A DNA stretch of 58,433 bases from an uncultured Alphaproteobacteria bacterium (GTDB taxonomy: Bacteria > Pseudomonadota > Alphaproteobacteria > HIMB59 > GCA-002718135), in NCBI GenBank assembly GCA_902511405.1, contig CABXEZ010000006.1, positions 1 to 58,433 on the forward strand, given 5' to 3'. The notes beneath the pieces were generated by a model, which worked only from the letters and a program-made list of their open reading frames with translations, did not search any database and was not told the origin of the DNA. Positions 27,197 to 38,477 of this stretch are shown here, piece by piece (positions within the stretch are counted from its first letter, which is position 1; the number at the start of each line of letters is the position of its first letter). Made by a program: the position numbers and the translations under genes.

Positions 27197-27441
27197 TAAA
27201 ATTTTAATATTTTTTCAAAAAGATTTTTAAATTCTATATTTGCTCTAATTTTATTTGTAAGAATTTCGTAAATTTCACCATCTGAGTAAATATCAAATAC
27301 TGATTTCAATAACTTTAATTCATTTTCACTAAACCTATTTAAATTATTAATAAAATATTTTTTATATAATATATCGGTCTCTTTGGTACCTGAGTAATTT
27401 GACCTGTATTTGATAATCTTTTTTAGTGAATTTAATGTCAT
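27196..27441 (-). CDS. sdhE: FAD assembly factor SdhE (DUF339/SDHAF2 family)
   Basis: An 81-residue helical protein. The family helps attach FAD covalently to the flavoprotein subunit of succinate dehydrogenase. The segment KYRSNYSGTKETDILYKKYF (residues 11-30) aligns with the alphaproteobacterial consensus that contains RGxxE; here Gly and Glu are kept but the arginine is serine (SGTKE). The pair sdhE-mfd, divergent from recG, is a conserved alphaproteobacterial arrangement, which supports the assignment despite the changed motif. No sdh genes are in the window. Confidence 0.8.
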   Translation of the reverse strand: MTLNSLKKIIKYRSNYSGTKETDILYKKYFINNLNRFSENELKLLKSVFDIYSDGEIYEILTNKIRANIEFKNLFEKILKF

Positions 27442-27482
27442 ATAATTAATAATAGAATATAGTAAAAATATTATAATATTCT

Positions 27483-29561
27483 ATGAGACCTGCACATTTA
27501 GACTTATTACTCTCTCCAATCAATAAATTAAAGGGTGTTGGGCCAAAATTAGAAAACATTATAAATAAATTAGGGATAAAATTAAATGTGCATTTCTTAT
27601 GGCATTTTCCTTACAGAATTATTGAAAAAAAATATTATGAAAATATTCATGACGCACCTATAAATCAATTAGTTACTTTAAAAATAGAAGTTATAAAACA
27701 TTATCCATCAAAATTCAGAAGACAACCATACAAAGTAAGTTGCTTGGCTAACGAAACACCAATAGATATTGTTTATTTTAATGCAAGACACCCTGTTGTA
27801 AGATCAATATTACCGATCAAAAGCATAAAAATGATTTCTGGAAAACTAGAATTTTTTAAAAATAAATTTCAAATTACTCACCCCTCAAGCATAGAAAATA
27901 TTTCTGATATTCAGTTATTAAGAGAGAAAGAGCCTGTTTATAGTTTAACAGCAGGGCTAAACATGAAAAGCTTTATAAAATTATCAAATCAAGTTTTGCA
28001 ATCAGTTCCTAATTTAGATGAATGGATTGATAAAATATTGATTGAAAAATATAAATTTACTTCTTGGAAAGATGCTGTAGAAAAATTACATAATCCAGAA
28101 ATAGATGACACATACAATGAAAAAAATTTTTATAGAAGGAGGTTGGCTTTTGATGAATTATTTGCACATCAGTTAGCAATTTGTATAGTTAGAACGATTG
28201 ATAGAAGAAAAAAATCAATTTCTTTTAAAAGCAAAGATAACTTCAAAAATAATTTAATTAAAAATTTAGAATTCAAATTAACTAATTCTCAACTAACTGT
28301 TCTAAGCGAAATACAAAGTGACCTTTTATCTAACAAACAGATGATTAGATTGCTCCAAGGAGATGTTGGTTCTGGCAAAACTATAGTTGCCCTAATTTCA
28401 ATGCTTACAGTAATAGAGTCTGGGTATCAAGTAACGCTAATGGCCCCTACTAGTATCTTGGCATATCAGCACTACGAAAATATTGCTAAACTAATTAATA
28501 AACTTCCAATAGAAATTGATATACTTACGGGTAAAGATAAAGGCAAAAAAAGATTAGAAAAATTAGAAAAAATTAAAAATGGAGATACTAAAATCATAAT
28601 TGGAACCCATGCACTAATACAAGAAGGTGTAAATTTTAATAGATTAGGTTTATCAGTTATCGATGAGCAGCATAGATTTGGTGTCTATCAAAGGATGGCT
28701 TTTAATTACAAAGGGTTTAGACCGTCTATTTTAGTAATGAGCGCCACACCAATACCTAGAACTTTAACTTTAGCAGCTTACGGCGATATGGATGAAAGCA
28801 GATTAATTGAAAAACCAATTGGAAGAAAACCTATAAAAACATCAGTGCTAACATTAAAAAAAGAAAAAAATCTAATCGAAAGAATTAAAAATAAAATAAA
28901 TAATTCTAATGATAAATTTTTTTGGGTTTGCCCTCTTATAGAAGAGTCACAAGAACTTGATTTAAAAGCAGCAACCGATCGTTATAATTCATTAAACAAA
29001 TTATTTAAAAATCAAGTCTTGCTTATTCATGGTCAATTAAATGAAAAAGATAAAGAAGCGACAATGGAAAAATTTAAAAACGAGAATTACAAAATCTTAG
29101 TTGCAACTACAGTAATAGAAGTTGGTATAGATATAAAATCAGCAACAACAATTATTATCGAACACGCTGAGAGATTTGGTTTGGCTCAGCTACATCAATT
29201 AAGGGGACGTGTGGGAAGAAATAATGAAGATTCTTATTGTATTTTATTGCATAAAGAAAACATCAATGACACTGCAAAGAAAAGATTAAATATAATGACA
29301 GAAACTAATGATGGTTTTCTCATAGCTGAAGAAGATTTAAAAATAAGAGGTCCCGGAGAAATGCTTGGGAAAAGACAGTCAGGATTACCATCTTTTAATG
29401 TAGCTGATTTAAGTTATGATGGAGATTTATTAGAAGAAGCTAAATTAAATGCAGAAAAAATAATTTATCATGATCCAAAATTAGAAAATAATAAAAACCT
29501 TAAAGATTTGTTATACATACATGAGAGAGATACAGCTATAAGGACATTAAATGCAGGATGA
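27483..29561 (+). CDS. recG: ATP-dependent DNA helicase RecG
   Basis: A 692-residue helicase that remodels stalled forks and branched DNA. The N-terminal wedge region carries INKLKGVGPKLENIINKLGI, an OB-like domain follows, then the motor: Walker A QGDVGSGKTIVALI, DEQH box IDEQHRFGV, SATPIPRTLTLAAYGDMDES, TTVIEVGIDI, and motif VI LHQLRGRVGRN. The C-terminal TRG-type segment GEMLGKRQSGLPSFNVADL is present. The start ATG 27483 is 41 bases from the divergent sdhE start. Its end overlaps ykgJ-like by 11 bases. Confidence 0.96.
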   Translation: MRPAHLDLLLSPINKLKGVGPKLENIINKLGIKLNVHFLWHFPYRIIEKKYYENIHDAPINQLVTLKIEVIKHYPSKFRRQPYKVSCLANETPIDIVYFNARHPVVRSILPIKSIKMISGKLEFFKNKFQITHPSSIENISDIQLLREKEPVYSLTAGLNMKSFIKLSNQVLQSVPNLDEWIDKILIEKYKFTSWKDAVEKLHNPEIDDTYNEKNFYRRRLAFDELFAHQLAICIVRTIDRRKKSISFKSKDNFKNNLIKNLEFKLTNSQLTVLSEIQSDLLSNKQMIRLLQGDVGSGKTIVALISMLTVIESGYQVTLMAPTSILAYQHYENIAKLINKLPIEIDILTGKDKGKKRLEKLEKIKNGDTKIIIGTHALIQEGVNFNRLGLSVIDEQHRFGVYQRMAFNYKGFRPSILVMSATPIPRTLTLAAYGDMDESRLIEKPIGRKPIKTSVLTLKKEKNLIERIKNKINNSNDKFFWVCPLIEESQELDLKAATDRYNSLNKLFKNQVLLIHGQLNEKDKEATMEKFKNENYKILVATTVIEVGIDIKSATTIIIEHAERFGLAQLHQLRGRVGRNNEDSYCILLHKENINDTAKKRLNIMTETNDGFLIAEEDLKIRGPGEMLGKRQSGLPSFNVADLSYDGDLLEEAKLNAEKIIYHDPKLENNKNLKDLLYIHERDTAIRTLNAG

Positions 29562-30018
29562 TTTAATTAATTATAAAAATGGTATAAGATTTGAATGTCA
29601 AGGCTCTGGTAAATGCTGCGTTTCAAGAGATGCTTATGGCTTTGTCTACTTGAGTAATATTGACTTAAAAAGATTTTCGAAATATTTTAAATTATCCTTA
29701 AAGGCTTTTAAAAATAAATATTGTCAAGTAACTAATGGATTTATTCATTTAACTGAAAAGGATGAATTAAAAGGAAATTGTATTTTTTTAAAAGATAAAA
29801 TGTGTACAGTTTACAAAAGCAGACCCTCTCAATGTAGAACATGGCCTTTTTGGAATGATAACATGAATACAAAAGTATGGAATAAAGATATATCTGTAAA
29901 TTGTCCTGGTGTTGGAAAGGGAAAGTTAATAAGCCAAAAAAAAATTAATCAATTATTAAAAGAAGATTTAGATAATGAAAAATCAATTCTAAAAAATAGA
30001 ATTACCCCTCTGAAGTAA
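29551..30018 (+). CDS. YkgJ family cysteine-cluster protein
   Basis: A 155-residue protein with the YkgJ/CxxCxxCC-type metal-binding pattern: C16, C22 and C23 (FECQGSGKCC), then CIFLKDKMCTVYKSRPSQCRTWPFW in the middle and a later NCPGVG. The cluster is thought to bind zinc or an Fe-S centre; function is unknown. It overlaps recG by 11 bases, so the two are probably co-translated. Its 3' end overlaps the convergent 60-residue gene by 17 bases. Confidence 0.85.
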   Translation: MQDDLINYKNGIRFECQGSGKCCVSRDAYGFVYLSNIDLKRFSKYFKLSLKAFKNKYCQVTNGFIHLTEKDELKGNCIFLKDKMCTVYKSRPSQCRTWPFWNDNMNTKVWNKDISVNCPGVGKGKLISQKKINQLLKEDLDNEKSILKNRITPLK

Positions 30019-30184
30019 ACTCCATATTTTTATAGGAGCCGATATAAATACCTGATTTTTTTTTTAATATTATTTTAATAGTAGTATCAGCTAAAACAAC
30101 TTCTAAAAAATTATCATTTTTAGATAAAATATCGCATTTCTTGGTAATTCCAGTTGCGATATTTTTTATAGTTGTTGTCCTCAT
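30002..30184 (-). CDS. Small hypothetical protein (60 residues)
   Basis: The frame reads MRTTTIKNIATGITKKCDIL... and ends MEFTSEG. It alternates short hydrophobic and polar stretches, suggesting a small beta-strand protein; no signal peptide or membrane helix. The frame stays open further upstream to 30226, but that part is the antisense copy of the tRNA-Lys gene, so the ATG at 30182-30184 is the sensible start, 7 bases after the tRNA 3' end. I do not recognise a family. It may be expressed by read-through from the tRNA promoter. Confidence 0.5.
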   Translation of the reverse strand: MRTTTIKNIATGITKKCDILSKNDNFLEVVLADTTIKIILKKKSGIYIGSYKNMEFTSEG

Positions 30185-30191
30185 GAAGTAA

Positions 30192-30267
<76 letters not shown>

Positions 30268-30310
30268 CACTTAAAATGTCTATATAGTTCAAAATTAATG
30301 AAGGCAAGTG

Positions 30311-30808
30311 CTATGATGATGTGTTTTTATTATTTAAAATTTTAATCGTATTCTCAGAAACAAATTTTGATACATCTCCACCAAGCTTGTGAACTTCTTT
30401 AACTAAATTTGAAGAAATAAAAGAATTATTATCAGCTGACATTAAAAATATAGTCTCAATTTCGGGGTTTAATTGATAGTTCATTCCAGTCATTTGAAAC
30501 TCATATTCAAAATCTGAGACGGCTCTCAACCCTCTAATAATACAATCTGCTTCACATTTTTTTGCAAACTCAGTTAAAAGTCCGTTAACAGTATGAATTT
30601 CTATATTTTTATTATTTTGCTGCAATGAGTATATATCATTTGCAATTATATTTTTTCTTTCATCAATACTAAGTAAAGGTTTTTTATTTAGATTATCCGC
30701 TACTCCAATAATTAACTTGTCTACTACCTTTAGCGACCTCTGAATTATATTTAAATGTCCATTTGTCATTGGATCAAAAGTTCCGGGATATATTCCGATT
30801 TTTGACAT
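30311..30808 (-). CDS. coaD: Phosphopantetheine adenylyltransferase
   Basis: A 165-residue nucleotidyltransferase that joins ATP to 4'-phosphopantetheine in coenzyme A synthesis. The opening IGIYPGTFDPMTNGHLNII contains the TxGH-type ATP motif (NGH at residues 17-19), RGLRAVSDFEYEFQMTGMN is the substrate-binding helix, and FISSNLVKEV matches the ISSTxVR-like C-terminal ATP motif. It starts one base after the gyrA stop, an arrangement (gyrA-coaD) seen in many alphaproteobacteria. Confidence 0.95.
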   Translation of the reverse strand: MSKIGIYPGTFDPMTNGHLNIIQRSLKVVDKLIIGVADNLNKKPLLSIDERKNIIANDIYSLQQNNKNIEIHTVNGLLTEFAKKCEADCIIRGLRAVSDFEYEFQMTGMNYQLNPEIETIFLMSADNNSFISSNLVKEVHKLGGDVSKFVSENTIKILNNKNTSS

Positions 30809-30809
30809 C

Positions 30810-33476
30810 TTAAGCTTCTATATCTGGAATTCTAGAAACTGAAACAATTGAGTCTCCTTCAGGTATTTTAAATACGCTAACTCCTTTAGTAGATCTTCCA
30901 GCTATTCTAATTTGATTGATGTTGATACGTATTATCTGCCCCTTATCAGTTACTAGTATAATTTGATCATCTTCATTGATCACAAAACAGTCTAAAACTT
31001 CACCATTTTTTTCAGAAGTAATAATTCCAGTAATACCTTTGCCGCCTCTATTTGAAATTCTATATTCATAAGCTGAGGATCTCTTTCCGTAACCATTTGT
31101 AGTTAAGGATAAAAGAAATTCTTCATTTTTATTTAGTTCTTCAAATTCAGAACTTAGACTGCTGGTATTCTTTCTATTTTCAGATGCTGCTCTAAGATAA
31201 TCTTGTCTTATACTCATATCAATTTTGGAATGTTTAAGTATCGCTTGAGAAATTACATAATTATTTTTTTCCAGCTTAATTCCCCTGACTCCAGAGGAAT
31301 TTAATCCAGAGAAAAGTCTGAGTTTTTCAAGTGGAAATCTTAAGCATTTACCATTTTTAGATGAAAGAAGTATGTCATCATCTTTATTTGCCAATTTTAT
31401 TCCTATCAGTTCATCGCTAGAGTCAAGCTTAATAGAAAGTTTACCAGTTTCTCTTAATTCACGCTTTCCACTTTTTGCAACATCAATAAGTTTGTTTTTC
31501 CTAACCATGCCATTTTTAGTTGCAAAAATTATAAGACTTTCATGCCAAGTGTCTTCCTCTAATGGAAGAGGTAAAAAAGTAGCAATTTTTTCATCTTTAG
31601 AAAAAGGAAGTAAATTTACGATTGGCTTACCTCTCGCCTTAAGAGATGCTTCCGGGATGTCATGAGACTTTAAAGCATAAACTTTACCTAAAGATGAGAA
31701 TACTAATAATTTAGTATGAGTGTCTGCAAGATGAATTTCTTTTACAAAATCCTCTTCTCTAGTGGACATTCCTGTCTTTCCTTTACCGCCTCTATTTTGT
31801 GCTCTGTAGTTTTCAAGGAGAGATCTTTTAATATAGCCATTATTAGATATAGTTATAACAATATCTTCTTTTTGAATGTATTTTAAATCATCAACTTCTT
31901 CATACTCCCTATCAATAATTTCACTTTTTCTTGGAGTTGCAAATTCTGTTTTAATTTTAACTAATTCATCTTTAATTTCATCCAAAAGTTTTGAACGTGA
32001 CTGTAAAACTTCTAAATAACCTCTAATTTCTATAATTAATTGCTCTAAATCTTTTTGAATATCATCCCTCTCTAATGATGTTAGACGATGAAGTCTTAGT
32101 TCCAATATAGCTCTTGCTTGCGCCTCAGTTAATGTAAATATATTTTTATTTAATTGCGTAGTTCCCTCGTCTACTAACTTTATAAAATTTATATTTTGTT
32201 CATTTAACTTCCATTTTTTATTTATTAGTTTTTGTCTAGCTTCTTTAGAGTCCTTAGATGATTTGATTAATTCAATTATTTCATCAATATTTGCATTGGC
32301 TACAACTAAACCTAATAAAACATGCGCTTTATCTCTTGCTTTGTTTAGATCAAATATTGTTCTTTTTGTTATAACTTCTTCTCTGAAATCAATAAAAGCA
32401 GCTAACATTTCCTTAAGATTCATTTGTTCAGGCTTACCTTTATTCAATGCTAGCATATTGGAATTAAAAGTAGTTTGTAGAAGTGTATTTTTGTAAAGTT
32501 GATTTAAAATAATATTAGCATCAACATCTTTTTTAAGTTCTACAACAACACGAACACCATTACGATCAGACTCATCTCTAAGATCAGATATTCCTTCAAT
32601 AATATTATTTTTTGCTGTCTCAGCAATTCTCTCTATTAACTTAGATTTATTTACCTGATATGGAATTTCGTGAATTATTATTGCCTCTCTATCTTTTTTA
32701 AAATTTTCGATTGAAGTTTTTGATCTAAGAACAACACCTCCTTTACCAGTTTGAAAAGCATCTATAATACCTTTTTTTCCAATTATCTGACCTCCAGTTG
32801 GAAAGTCTGGGCCAAATATGTATTTAGTCAAATCCTCTAATTGTGCATTTGGATTCTCGATCAAATGAAGAGTCGCATCAATAACTTCACCAAGATTGTG
32901 AGGAGCAATATTAGTGGCCATTCCAACAGCAATTCCGGATGCGCCATTTACAAGTAAATTTGGATATTGCGCAGGTAAAACAGATGGTTCTAAAGTGCTG
33001 TCATCGTAGTTTGGTTGAAAAGTTATTGTTTCTTTTTCCAAATCAGCAACAATCTTTTCAGCTACTTTTGCAAGTCTAGCTTCTGTATATCTCATTGCTG
33101 CAGGGGGATCCCCATCTAATGATCCAAAATTACCCTGACCGTCAATTAACTCTAATCTCATGGAAAAATCTTGAGCCATTCTAACCATAGACTGGTAAAT
33201 TGCTCCATCACCATGGGGGTGATATTTACCCATAACATCACCAACTATTCTCGCTGATTTTCTATAGGGTTTATTATAATTATACCCAGACTCATTCATC
33301 GCATATAGGATTCTCCTATGAACTGGTTTAAGACCATCTCTGCAGTCAGGCAAAGCTCTACTTACAATTACTGACATTGCATAATCTAAGTAGGATTTTT
33401 GCATTTCCTCAACTAAGGAAATATTTGATATATTATCTGGCTTACTGCCTTCTGAGTTTATATTATTGTCTGACAC
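30810..33476 (-). CDS. gyrA: DNA gyrase subunit A
   Basis: An 888-residue type II topoisomerase subunit. The breakage-reunion domain has the catalytic tyrosine Y130 in [10 protein letters not shown], and the GyrA box is [10 protein letters not shown] near residue 562 before the six-bladed C-terminal DNA-wrapping domain, which contains a second [10 protein letters not shown]. The quinolone-determining region reads [19 protein letters not shown]; the residues equivalent to E. coli Ser83 and Asp87 are Gly91 and Gln95. It is followed by coaD with one base between, and preceded by ssb with a 141-base gap that holds its likely promoter; I see no gene in that gap. Confidence 0.96.
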   Translation of the reverse strand: MSDNNINSEGSKPDNISNISLVEEMQKSYLDYAMSVIVSRALPDCRDGLKPVHRRILYAMNESGYNYNKPYRKSARIVGDVMGKYHPHGDGAIYQSMVRMAQDFSMRLELIDGQGNFGSLDGDPPAAMRYTEARLAKVAEKIVADLEKETITFQPNYDDSTLEPSVLPAQYPNLLVNGASGIAVGMATNIAPHNLGEVIDATLHLIENPNAQLEDLTKYIFGPDFPTGGQIIGKKGIIDAFQTGKGGVVLRSKTSIENFKKDREAIIIHEIPYQVNKSKLIERIAETAKNNIIEGISDLRDESDRNGVRVVVELKKDVDANIILNQLYKNTLLQTTFNSNMLALNKGKPEQMNLKEMLAAFIDFREEVITKRTIFDLNKARDKAHVLLGLVVANANIDEIIELIKSSKDSKEARQKLINKKWKLNEQNINFIKLVDEGTTQLNKNIFTLTEAQARAILELRLHRLTSLERDDIQKDLEQLIIEIRGYLEVLQSRSKLLDEIKDELVKIKTEFATPRKSEIIDREYEEVDDLKYIQKEDIVITISNNGYIKRSLLENYRAQNRGGKGKTGMSTREEDFVKEIHLADTHTKLLVFSSLGKVYALKSHDIPEASLKARGKPIVNLLPFSKDEKIATFLPLPLEEDTWHESLIIFATKNGMVRKNKLIDVAKSGKRELRETGKLSIKLDSSDELIGIKLANKDDDILLSSKNGKCLRFPLEKLRLFSGLNSSGVRGIKLEKNNYVISQAILKHSKIDMSIRQDYLRAASENRKNTSSLSSEFEELNKNEEFLLSLTTNGYGKRSSAYEYRISNRGGKGITGIITSEKNGEVLDCFVINEDDQIILVTDKGQIIRININQIRIAGRSTKGVSVFKIPEGDSIVSVSRIPDIEA

Positions 33477-33617
33477 TATTTTTTATTGGTTTTCTGGGAA
33501 AAATAATGAATATTTTATAACAAATTCAATTAGGGAATACAATCTTATAAAATATAAATAAATCAATTAAATATTTATATTTTTCAATTATTTATATTAA
33601 TTATTTAGATTAAATTA

Positions 33618-34091
33618 TTAAAAAGGAATGTCTTCATCTAAATCAGAAGAATCAGATGAGTTTGATCCAAAGCTGTCATCCGATATAGAGTTATCTTGCA
33701 TACTCTCAGACTGACTTTCAATCGAGTTATTCGACTGATTTCTTGAGTCAAGCAATGTTAAGTTACAATTATATCCCTGTAATATCACTTCTGTTGTATA
33801 TCTATCTTTTCCTTCTTGATCCTGCCATTTGCGTGTTTGAAGTTCACCCTCAACATAAACTTTAGAGCCCTTTTTTACATATTTTTCGACTATATCAACA
33901 AGACCATCCCCAAAAATGACAATATTGTGCCATGAGGTTTTTTCTTTTTGCTCTTGAGTATTGCGATCCTTCCAACGTTTAGATGTAGCTATTGAAAAAT
34001 TTGCCATTTTACTTCCAGATTGCATAGATCTGATCTCAGGATCTCGTCCTAAATTACCTAAAAGTATTACCTTATTAACACTACCAACCAT
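33618..34091 (-). CDS. ssb: Single-stranded DNA-binding protein
   Basis: A 157-residue protein. The OB fold (residues 1-112) has [16 protein letters not shown] at the start, [14 protein letters not shown], and [18 protein letters not shown] low-complexity serine/asparagine/aspartate linker follows, ending with the acidic tip DLDEDIPF, which recruits repair and replication partners. It is divergent from uvrA with 56 bases between starts, as in many proteobacteria. I did not find a convincing LexA box there. Confidence 0.96.
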   Translation of the reverse strand: MVGSVNKVILLGNLGRDPEIRSMQSGSKMANFSIATSKRWKDRNTQEQKEKTSWHNIVIFGDGLVDIVEKYVKKGSKVYVEGELQTRKWQDQEGKDRYTTEVILQGYNCNLTLLDSRNQSNNSIESQSESMQDNSISDDSFGSNSSDSSDLDEDIPF

Positions 34092-34147
34092 AAATTTTGT
34101 ATATATATCTTTATAACAAATTGTTTGAATAAACCATCAGTAAATTA

Positions 34148-36952
34148 ATGAATCAAGATAAAATTGTTATAAAAGGTGCAAGAGAGCACAATCTAAAAAA
34201 TATTAGTTTAGAAATTCCTAAAAATAAACTTGTTGTAATAACTGGAGTAAGTGGTTCAGGAAAATCAACTTTAGCTTTTGATACAATATATTCTGAAGGG
34301 CAAAGAAAATATGTTGAAAGTTTATCTGCATACGCCAGACAATTTTTGCAAATGATGAACAAGCCCGATGTAGACGCTATAGAGGGATTGTCTCCAGCGA
34401 TTTCAATTGAACAAAAAACTACTCAAAAAAATCCAAGGAGTACAGTAGGAACTGTTACGGAAATTTATGATTATTTAAGAGTTTTATTTGCTAGAGTAGG
34501 CATACCCTATTCTCCCACAACAGGACTTCCCATCAAATCTCAAACTGTAAGTGAAATTTGTGACAATATTATTAACACAAATAAAAATAACAAAGCTTAC
34601 ATACTGTCTCCAATTGTCAGGGATAGAAAGGGTGAATATAAAAAAGAAATTGAAGAGCTAAAGAAAAAAGGATTTCAAAGATTAAAAGTAGATGGAAGCA
34701 TTTATGAAATAGATGATGTTCCCAATCTAAAGAAAAATTTTAAACATAACATTGATGTTTTAGTTGATAGATTAGTTATAAAAAATAATATTCAGCAAAG
34801 ACTAGCAGAGAGTGTAGAAGTGGCTTTAACTCTTTCTGATGGTTTAGTTTACCTAGAGAATTTAGAAACTAAAAAAATAACAACTTTTTCTTCAAAATTT
34901 GCATGTCCCGTATCTGGATTTTCAATTGAAGAAATTGAACCTAGGCTATTTAGTTTTAATGCTCCCATGGGAGCTTGTGAAGAGTGTGATGGAATAGGTG
35001 TAGAAAAGTATTTTGATGATAAAAAAATTGTTCCAGATGACTCAAGATCCATTTTAAATGGAGCAATTAAACCATGGGAAACTAAGGTTTTTGGTTATCA
35101 AAAAAAATTTTTTGTTGAAACTATATCCAAAATTTTAAAGGTATATAAAATAAATATTAAGACTCCTTGGTATAAAATTCCTAAAGATATTCAAAATATC
35201 ATATTGTATGGTGATGAAGGTAATAGTGAAAATTTTATTAGTGATTTTGAAGGAATAATTAACTTTATTGATAGAAAATATTCTGAAACTGAAAGATGGT
35301 GGGTACAATATGAACTAGAAAAATATCTTTCAGAAAGAGATTGTGAAGTTTGTAATGGATTTCGTTTAAATAAAAAAGCTTTAGCCGTAAAAATAGCTAA
35401 TAGTCACATAGGAGAAATAACAAGAAAATCTATTGATGACTGTTTTGATTGGTTCAACAAATTAAAGCAAAATTTATCTTCAAATGAAAATAAAATAGCA
35501 GAAGGTGTAATTAAAGAAATAAAAGATAGGTTAGAATTTTTAAACAGAGTGGGATTAGATTATCTTTCACTTTCACGGGCAAGTAAAAGCTTATCAGGAG
35601 GAGAAAGTCAGAGAATTAGATTAGCTAGTCAGATAGGTTCAGGGTTAACAGGAGTTCTTTATGTTCTTGATGAACCCTCTATAGGCCTTCATCAAAAAGA
35701 TAACCAACAACTAATAAATACATTATTTAAATTAAGAGATCTTGGTAATACCGTAATTGTTGTAGAGCATGATGAGGACGCAATAAAACAAGCTGATCAT
35801 ATTATTGATATAGGTGTAAAAGCTGGTGTTCATGGAGGCGAGGTAGTTGCTGAAGGAAACCTTAAAAAAATTCTTAAAAATAAATTGAGCTTAACCGCTC
35901 AATATCTTAATAAAAAGAAAAAAATTGATGTTCCGAAAAAAAGAAGAATATTTAATAAAAATAAAGTATTCACTTTACAAAAAATTAAAACAAATAACCT
36001 TAACAATTTAGAAGTTAAATTTCCTTTAGGTAATTTTATTTGTGTTACAGGAGTTTCTGGAAGTGGAAAATCATCTTTAATAATAGATACGCTATATAAA
36101 AGGGTTGATGAGTATTTTAACAAATCACTAAATAAAGATGAAAGTTATTTTAATTTTAAAGGAATAAAAAATATTGATAAGGTGATTGATATAGATCAGT
36201 CACCTATTGGCAGAACACCTAGATCAAATCCAGCAACTTACACAGGATGTTTTACGCCAATAAGAGATTGGTATGCAGGACTTAATGAGTCTGCAGCAAG
36301 GGGTTACAAACCAGGAAGATTTTCTTTTAATGTTAAAGGTGGGAGATGTGAGTCTTGTGAAGGTGATGGAGTTAAAAAAATTGAAATGCATTTTCTTGCT
36401 GATGTTTATGTAGAATGCGATATCTGCAAAGGCAAACGTTACAACAGAGAAACACTTGAAGTAAAATATAATAATAAGTCTATTGCCGATGTTTTAGATA
36501 TGACTGTTGAAGAAGGTTATAATTTTTTCTCCAAAATCCCTTCTATAAAACAAAAATTAAAAACCTTAATGGAAGTTGGGCTTGATTACATAAAGATTGG
36601 TCAATCCGCTACGACATTATCGGGTGGAGAAGCACAACGAATAAAGCTATCTAAAGAACTATCAAAAAGATCTACAGGAAAAACTTTATATATTTTAGAT
36701 GAACCAACAACTGGTTTACACTTTGAAGATGTAAATAAATTATTAAAAATTCTTCACAAATTAGTTGATGAAGGTAACACAGTGATAGTAATTGAACATA
36801 ATCTGGATGTTATTAAAACTGCAGATTACTTAATTGATTTAGGGCCTCTTGGAGGTATAAAGGGAGGTCAGATCGTTGGTAAGGGAACCCCTGAAGATAT
36901 TGCAAATGTCAAAAAAAGCTTTACAGGTGGTTTTCTTAAACAAATTTTATAA
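34148..36952 (+). CDS. uvrA: Excinuclease ABC subunit A
   Basis: A 934-residue ATPase that scans DNA for lesions and loads UvrB. Both ABC modules are complete: [20 protein letters not shown] near residue 31 and [16 protein letters not shown] near 639; signatures [21 protein letters not shown] and [15 protein letters not shown]; Walker [11 protein letters not shown] and [10 protein letters not shown]. The C-terminal zinc site CESCEGDG...[10 protein letters not shown] is intact. In the first zinc module the leading CxxC reads CPVSG, a Cys-to-Ser form common in alphaproteobacteria. Nucleotide excision repair with mfd nearby. Confidence 0.97.
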   Translation: MNQDKIVIKGAREHNLKNISLEIPKNKLVVITGVSGSGKSTLAFDTIYSEGQRKYVESLSAYARQFLQMMNKPDVDAIEGLSPAISIEQKTTQKNPRSTVGTVTEIYDYLRVLFARVGIPYSPTTGLPIKSQTVSEICDNIINTNKNNKAYILSPIVRDRKGEYKKEIEELKKKGFQRLKVDGSIYEIDDVPNLKKNFKHNIDVLVDRLVIKNNIQQRLAESVEVALTLSDGLVYLENLETKKITTFSSKFACPVSGFSIEEIEPRLFSFNAPMGACEECDGIGVEKYFDDKKIVPDDSRSILNGAIKPWETKVFGYQKKFFVETISKILKVYKINIKTPWYKIPKDIQNIILYGDEGNSENFISDFEGIINFIDRKYSETERWWVQYELEKYLSERDCEVCNGFRLNKKALAVKIANSHIGEITRKSIDDCFDWFNKLKQNLSSNENKIAEGVIKEIKDRLEFLNRVGLDYLSLSRASKSLSGGESQRIRLASQIGSGLTGVLYVLDEPSIGLHQKDNQQLINTLFKLRDLGNTVIVVEHDEDAIKQADHIIDIGVKAGVHGGEVVAEGNLKKILKNKLSLTAQYLNKKKKIDVPKKRRIFNKNKVFTLQKIKTNNLNNLEVKFPLGNFICVTGVSGSGKSSLIIDTLYKRVDEYFNKSLNKDESYFNFKGIKNIDKVIDIDQSPIGRTPRSNPATYTGCFTPIRDWYAGLNESAARGYKPGRFSFNVKGGRCESCEGDGVKKIEMHFLADVYVECDICKGKRYNRETLEVKYNNKSIADVLDMTVEEGYNFFSKIPSIKQKLKTLMEVGLDYIKIGQSATTLSGGEAQRIKLSKELSKRSTGKTLYILDEPTTGLHFEDVNKLLKILHKLVDEGNTVIVIEHNLDVIKTADYLIDLGPLGGIKGGQIVGKGTPEDIANVKKSFTGGFLKQIL

Positions 36953-36967
36953 TTAAAGGAATAACAA

Positions 36968-37567
36968 ATGATAAATTTAGAATTACCTGATTTACCATAT
37001 AGTAAAGATGCTTTAGCACCTTATATGTCTGCTGAAACTTTAGAGTTACATCATGATAAACATCATATGGCATATGTAACTAATGGTAATAAATTTATTA
37101 AAGAAAATAATTTTAATGAAGACTCAATTGAAGACATTGTAAAAAATTCATACAATAAAAATGCACCTGTTTTTAATAATGTTTCTCAACATCTTAATCA
37201 TATGCATTTTTGGGAAATAATGAAACATAATCCTAATGGAAAAATCCCATCAGAACTAGAAAATAAAATAAATGAAGATTTTGGATCTGTTGAGAGTATG
37301 AAGGAAGCATTCATAAATGCGGGAATAGGACAATTTGGTTCTGGCTGGTGCTGGCTTGTATTAAATAATGGAAAATTAGAGATTACGAAAACTCCTAATG
37401 CTGAAAATCCTATAGTGCATGGTCATACTCCATTATTAGGTTGTGATGTATGGGAGCATTCCTATTATGTTGATTACAAAAATAGACGTCCAGATTATTT
37501 AAGGGCTTTTATCGACAATCTTGTTAACTGGGAAAAAGTATCAGAACAGTTTTCTAAAAACATGTAA
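36968..37567 (+). CDS. sodB: Superoxide dismutase, Fe type
   Basis: A 199-residue cytoplasmic enzyme dismuting superoxide. Metal ligands are His in LELHHDKHHMAYV (His27-equivalent), His in SQHLNHMHFW, and Asp/His in LLGCDVWEHSYYVDY. The Gln in VSQHLNH occupies the position that marks iron-using SODs, in contrast to the Gly of Mn SODs, and FGSGWCWLV also resembles the Fe type. Shine-Dalgarno AAAGGA lies 8 bases before the ATG. It follows uvrA by 15 bases on the same strand and converges with secF one base later. Confidence 0.92.
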   Translation: MINLELPDLPYSKDALAPYMSAETLELHHDKHHMAYVTNGNKFIKENNFNEDSIEDIVKNSYNKNAPVFNNVSQHLNHMHFWEIMKHNPNGKIPSELENKINEDFGSVESMKEAFINAGIGQFGSGWCWLVLNNGKLEITKTPNAENPIVHGHTPLLGCDVWEHSYYVDYKNRRPDYLRAFIDNLVNWEKVSEQFSKNM

Positions 37568-37568
37568 G

Positions 37569-38477
37569 TTAATTTTCATTTTCATCTTCATCTTGCGGTC
37601 TGAACTTAAAAACTAAAAGAGTTGGGACCGCAATAAAAATAGATGAATAAGTACCTATTAAAACACCTATAATCATTGTTAAGGCAAAAGGTTTGATAAC
37701 CTCTCCTCCAAATAAATAGAGAGAAATAAGAGCTAAAAGAGTTGTAATGCTAGTCATCACAGTACGAGATAAAGTATTGTTTATAGACATATTAAAAACA
37801 TCTATCAGATCAATATTTTTATATTTTCTCAAATTTTCTCTTACCCTATCAAAAATTACGACAGTATCATTAATTGAATAACCTGCTATTGTAAGAACAG
37901 CAGCTATCGTTGATAAAGAAAACTCTACATTTAGAATTGATAGAACGCCAAGAGTAAATAAAACATCGTGAGTTAAAGCTACAACGGCACCGAAACCAAA
38001 TTGCCATTCAAAACGTAACCAAATATAGATTAGAATTGCCATTAAGGCAAAAGATACTGCCTGAAAACCCTTCCATAATAATTCAGAACTAACAGTGGGT
38101 CCTACAAATTCAGACCTTCTAAATTCAGAAACTTTATCATTAATAAGTTGTTTTACTTTATTTACAGTTTCAATACTTTCCTGATTATTTTCATTTTGAA
38201 GTCTAATAATTATTGTTTGATCATCGCCAAATTCTTGAAGTGAAACTTCATTAAAATTAGGTGATAATATATCTCTTAATTCACCAATGCTGCTATTATT
38301 TGTACTAATTTCAATTAGCGTACCACCTTTAAAATCTATACCTAAATTCAATCCTTTAAAAAATAAAAGAAGCAAAGATAAAAATATTGCAATACCTGAT
38401 GCTATATAAAAATTTTTTCTAAAATTGAGAAATTTATAATCTGAGTCAACGGGTATAATTTTATTTAAACCAAACAT
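37569..38477 (-). CDS. secF: Protein translocase subunit SecF
   Basis: A 302-residue inner-membrane protein that with SecD uses the proton gradient to help pull exported proteins through SecYEG. Six helices with a periplasmic domain between helices 1 and 2. Motifs include GIDFKGGTLIEI, TIAGYSINDTVVIFDRVRENLRKY and SRTVMTSITTLLALISLYLFGGEVIKPFALTMIIG, the RND-type core. It overlaps the secD stop by one base. Length is normal. Confidence 0.95.
   Translation of the reverse strand: MFGLNKIIPVDSDYKFLNFRKNFYIASGIAIFLSLLLLFFKGLNLGIDFKGGTLIEISTNNSSIGELRDILSPNFNEVSLQEFGDDQTIIIRLQNENNQESIETVNKVKQLINDKVSEFRRSEFVGPTVSSELLWKGFQAVSFALMAILIYIWLRFEWQFGFGAVVALTHDVLFTLGVLSILNVEFSLSTIAAVLTIAGYSINDTVVIFDRVRENLRKYKNIDLIDVFNMSINNTLSRTVMTSITTLLALISLYLFGGEVIKPFALTMIIGVLIGTYSSIFIAVPTLLVFKFRPQDEDENEN

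Noticed and set aside
31372-31665. A 97-codon open frame antisense to gyrA
   Set aside because: Shadow frame within a clear essential gene; no ribosome-binding site or domain.
34092-34147. LexA/SOS box between ssb and uvrA
   Set aside because: I looked for the alphaproteobacterial GTTC-N7-GTTC pattern and did not find it.
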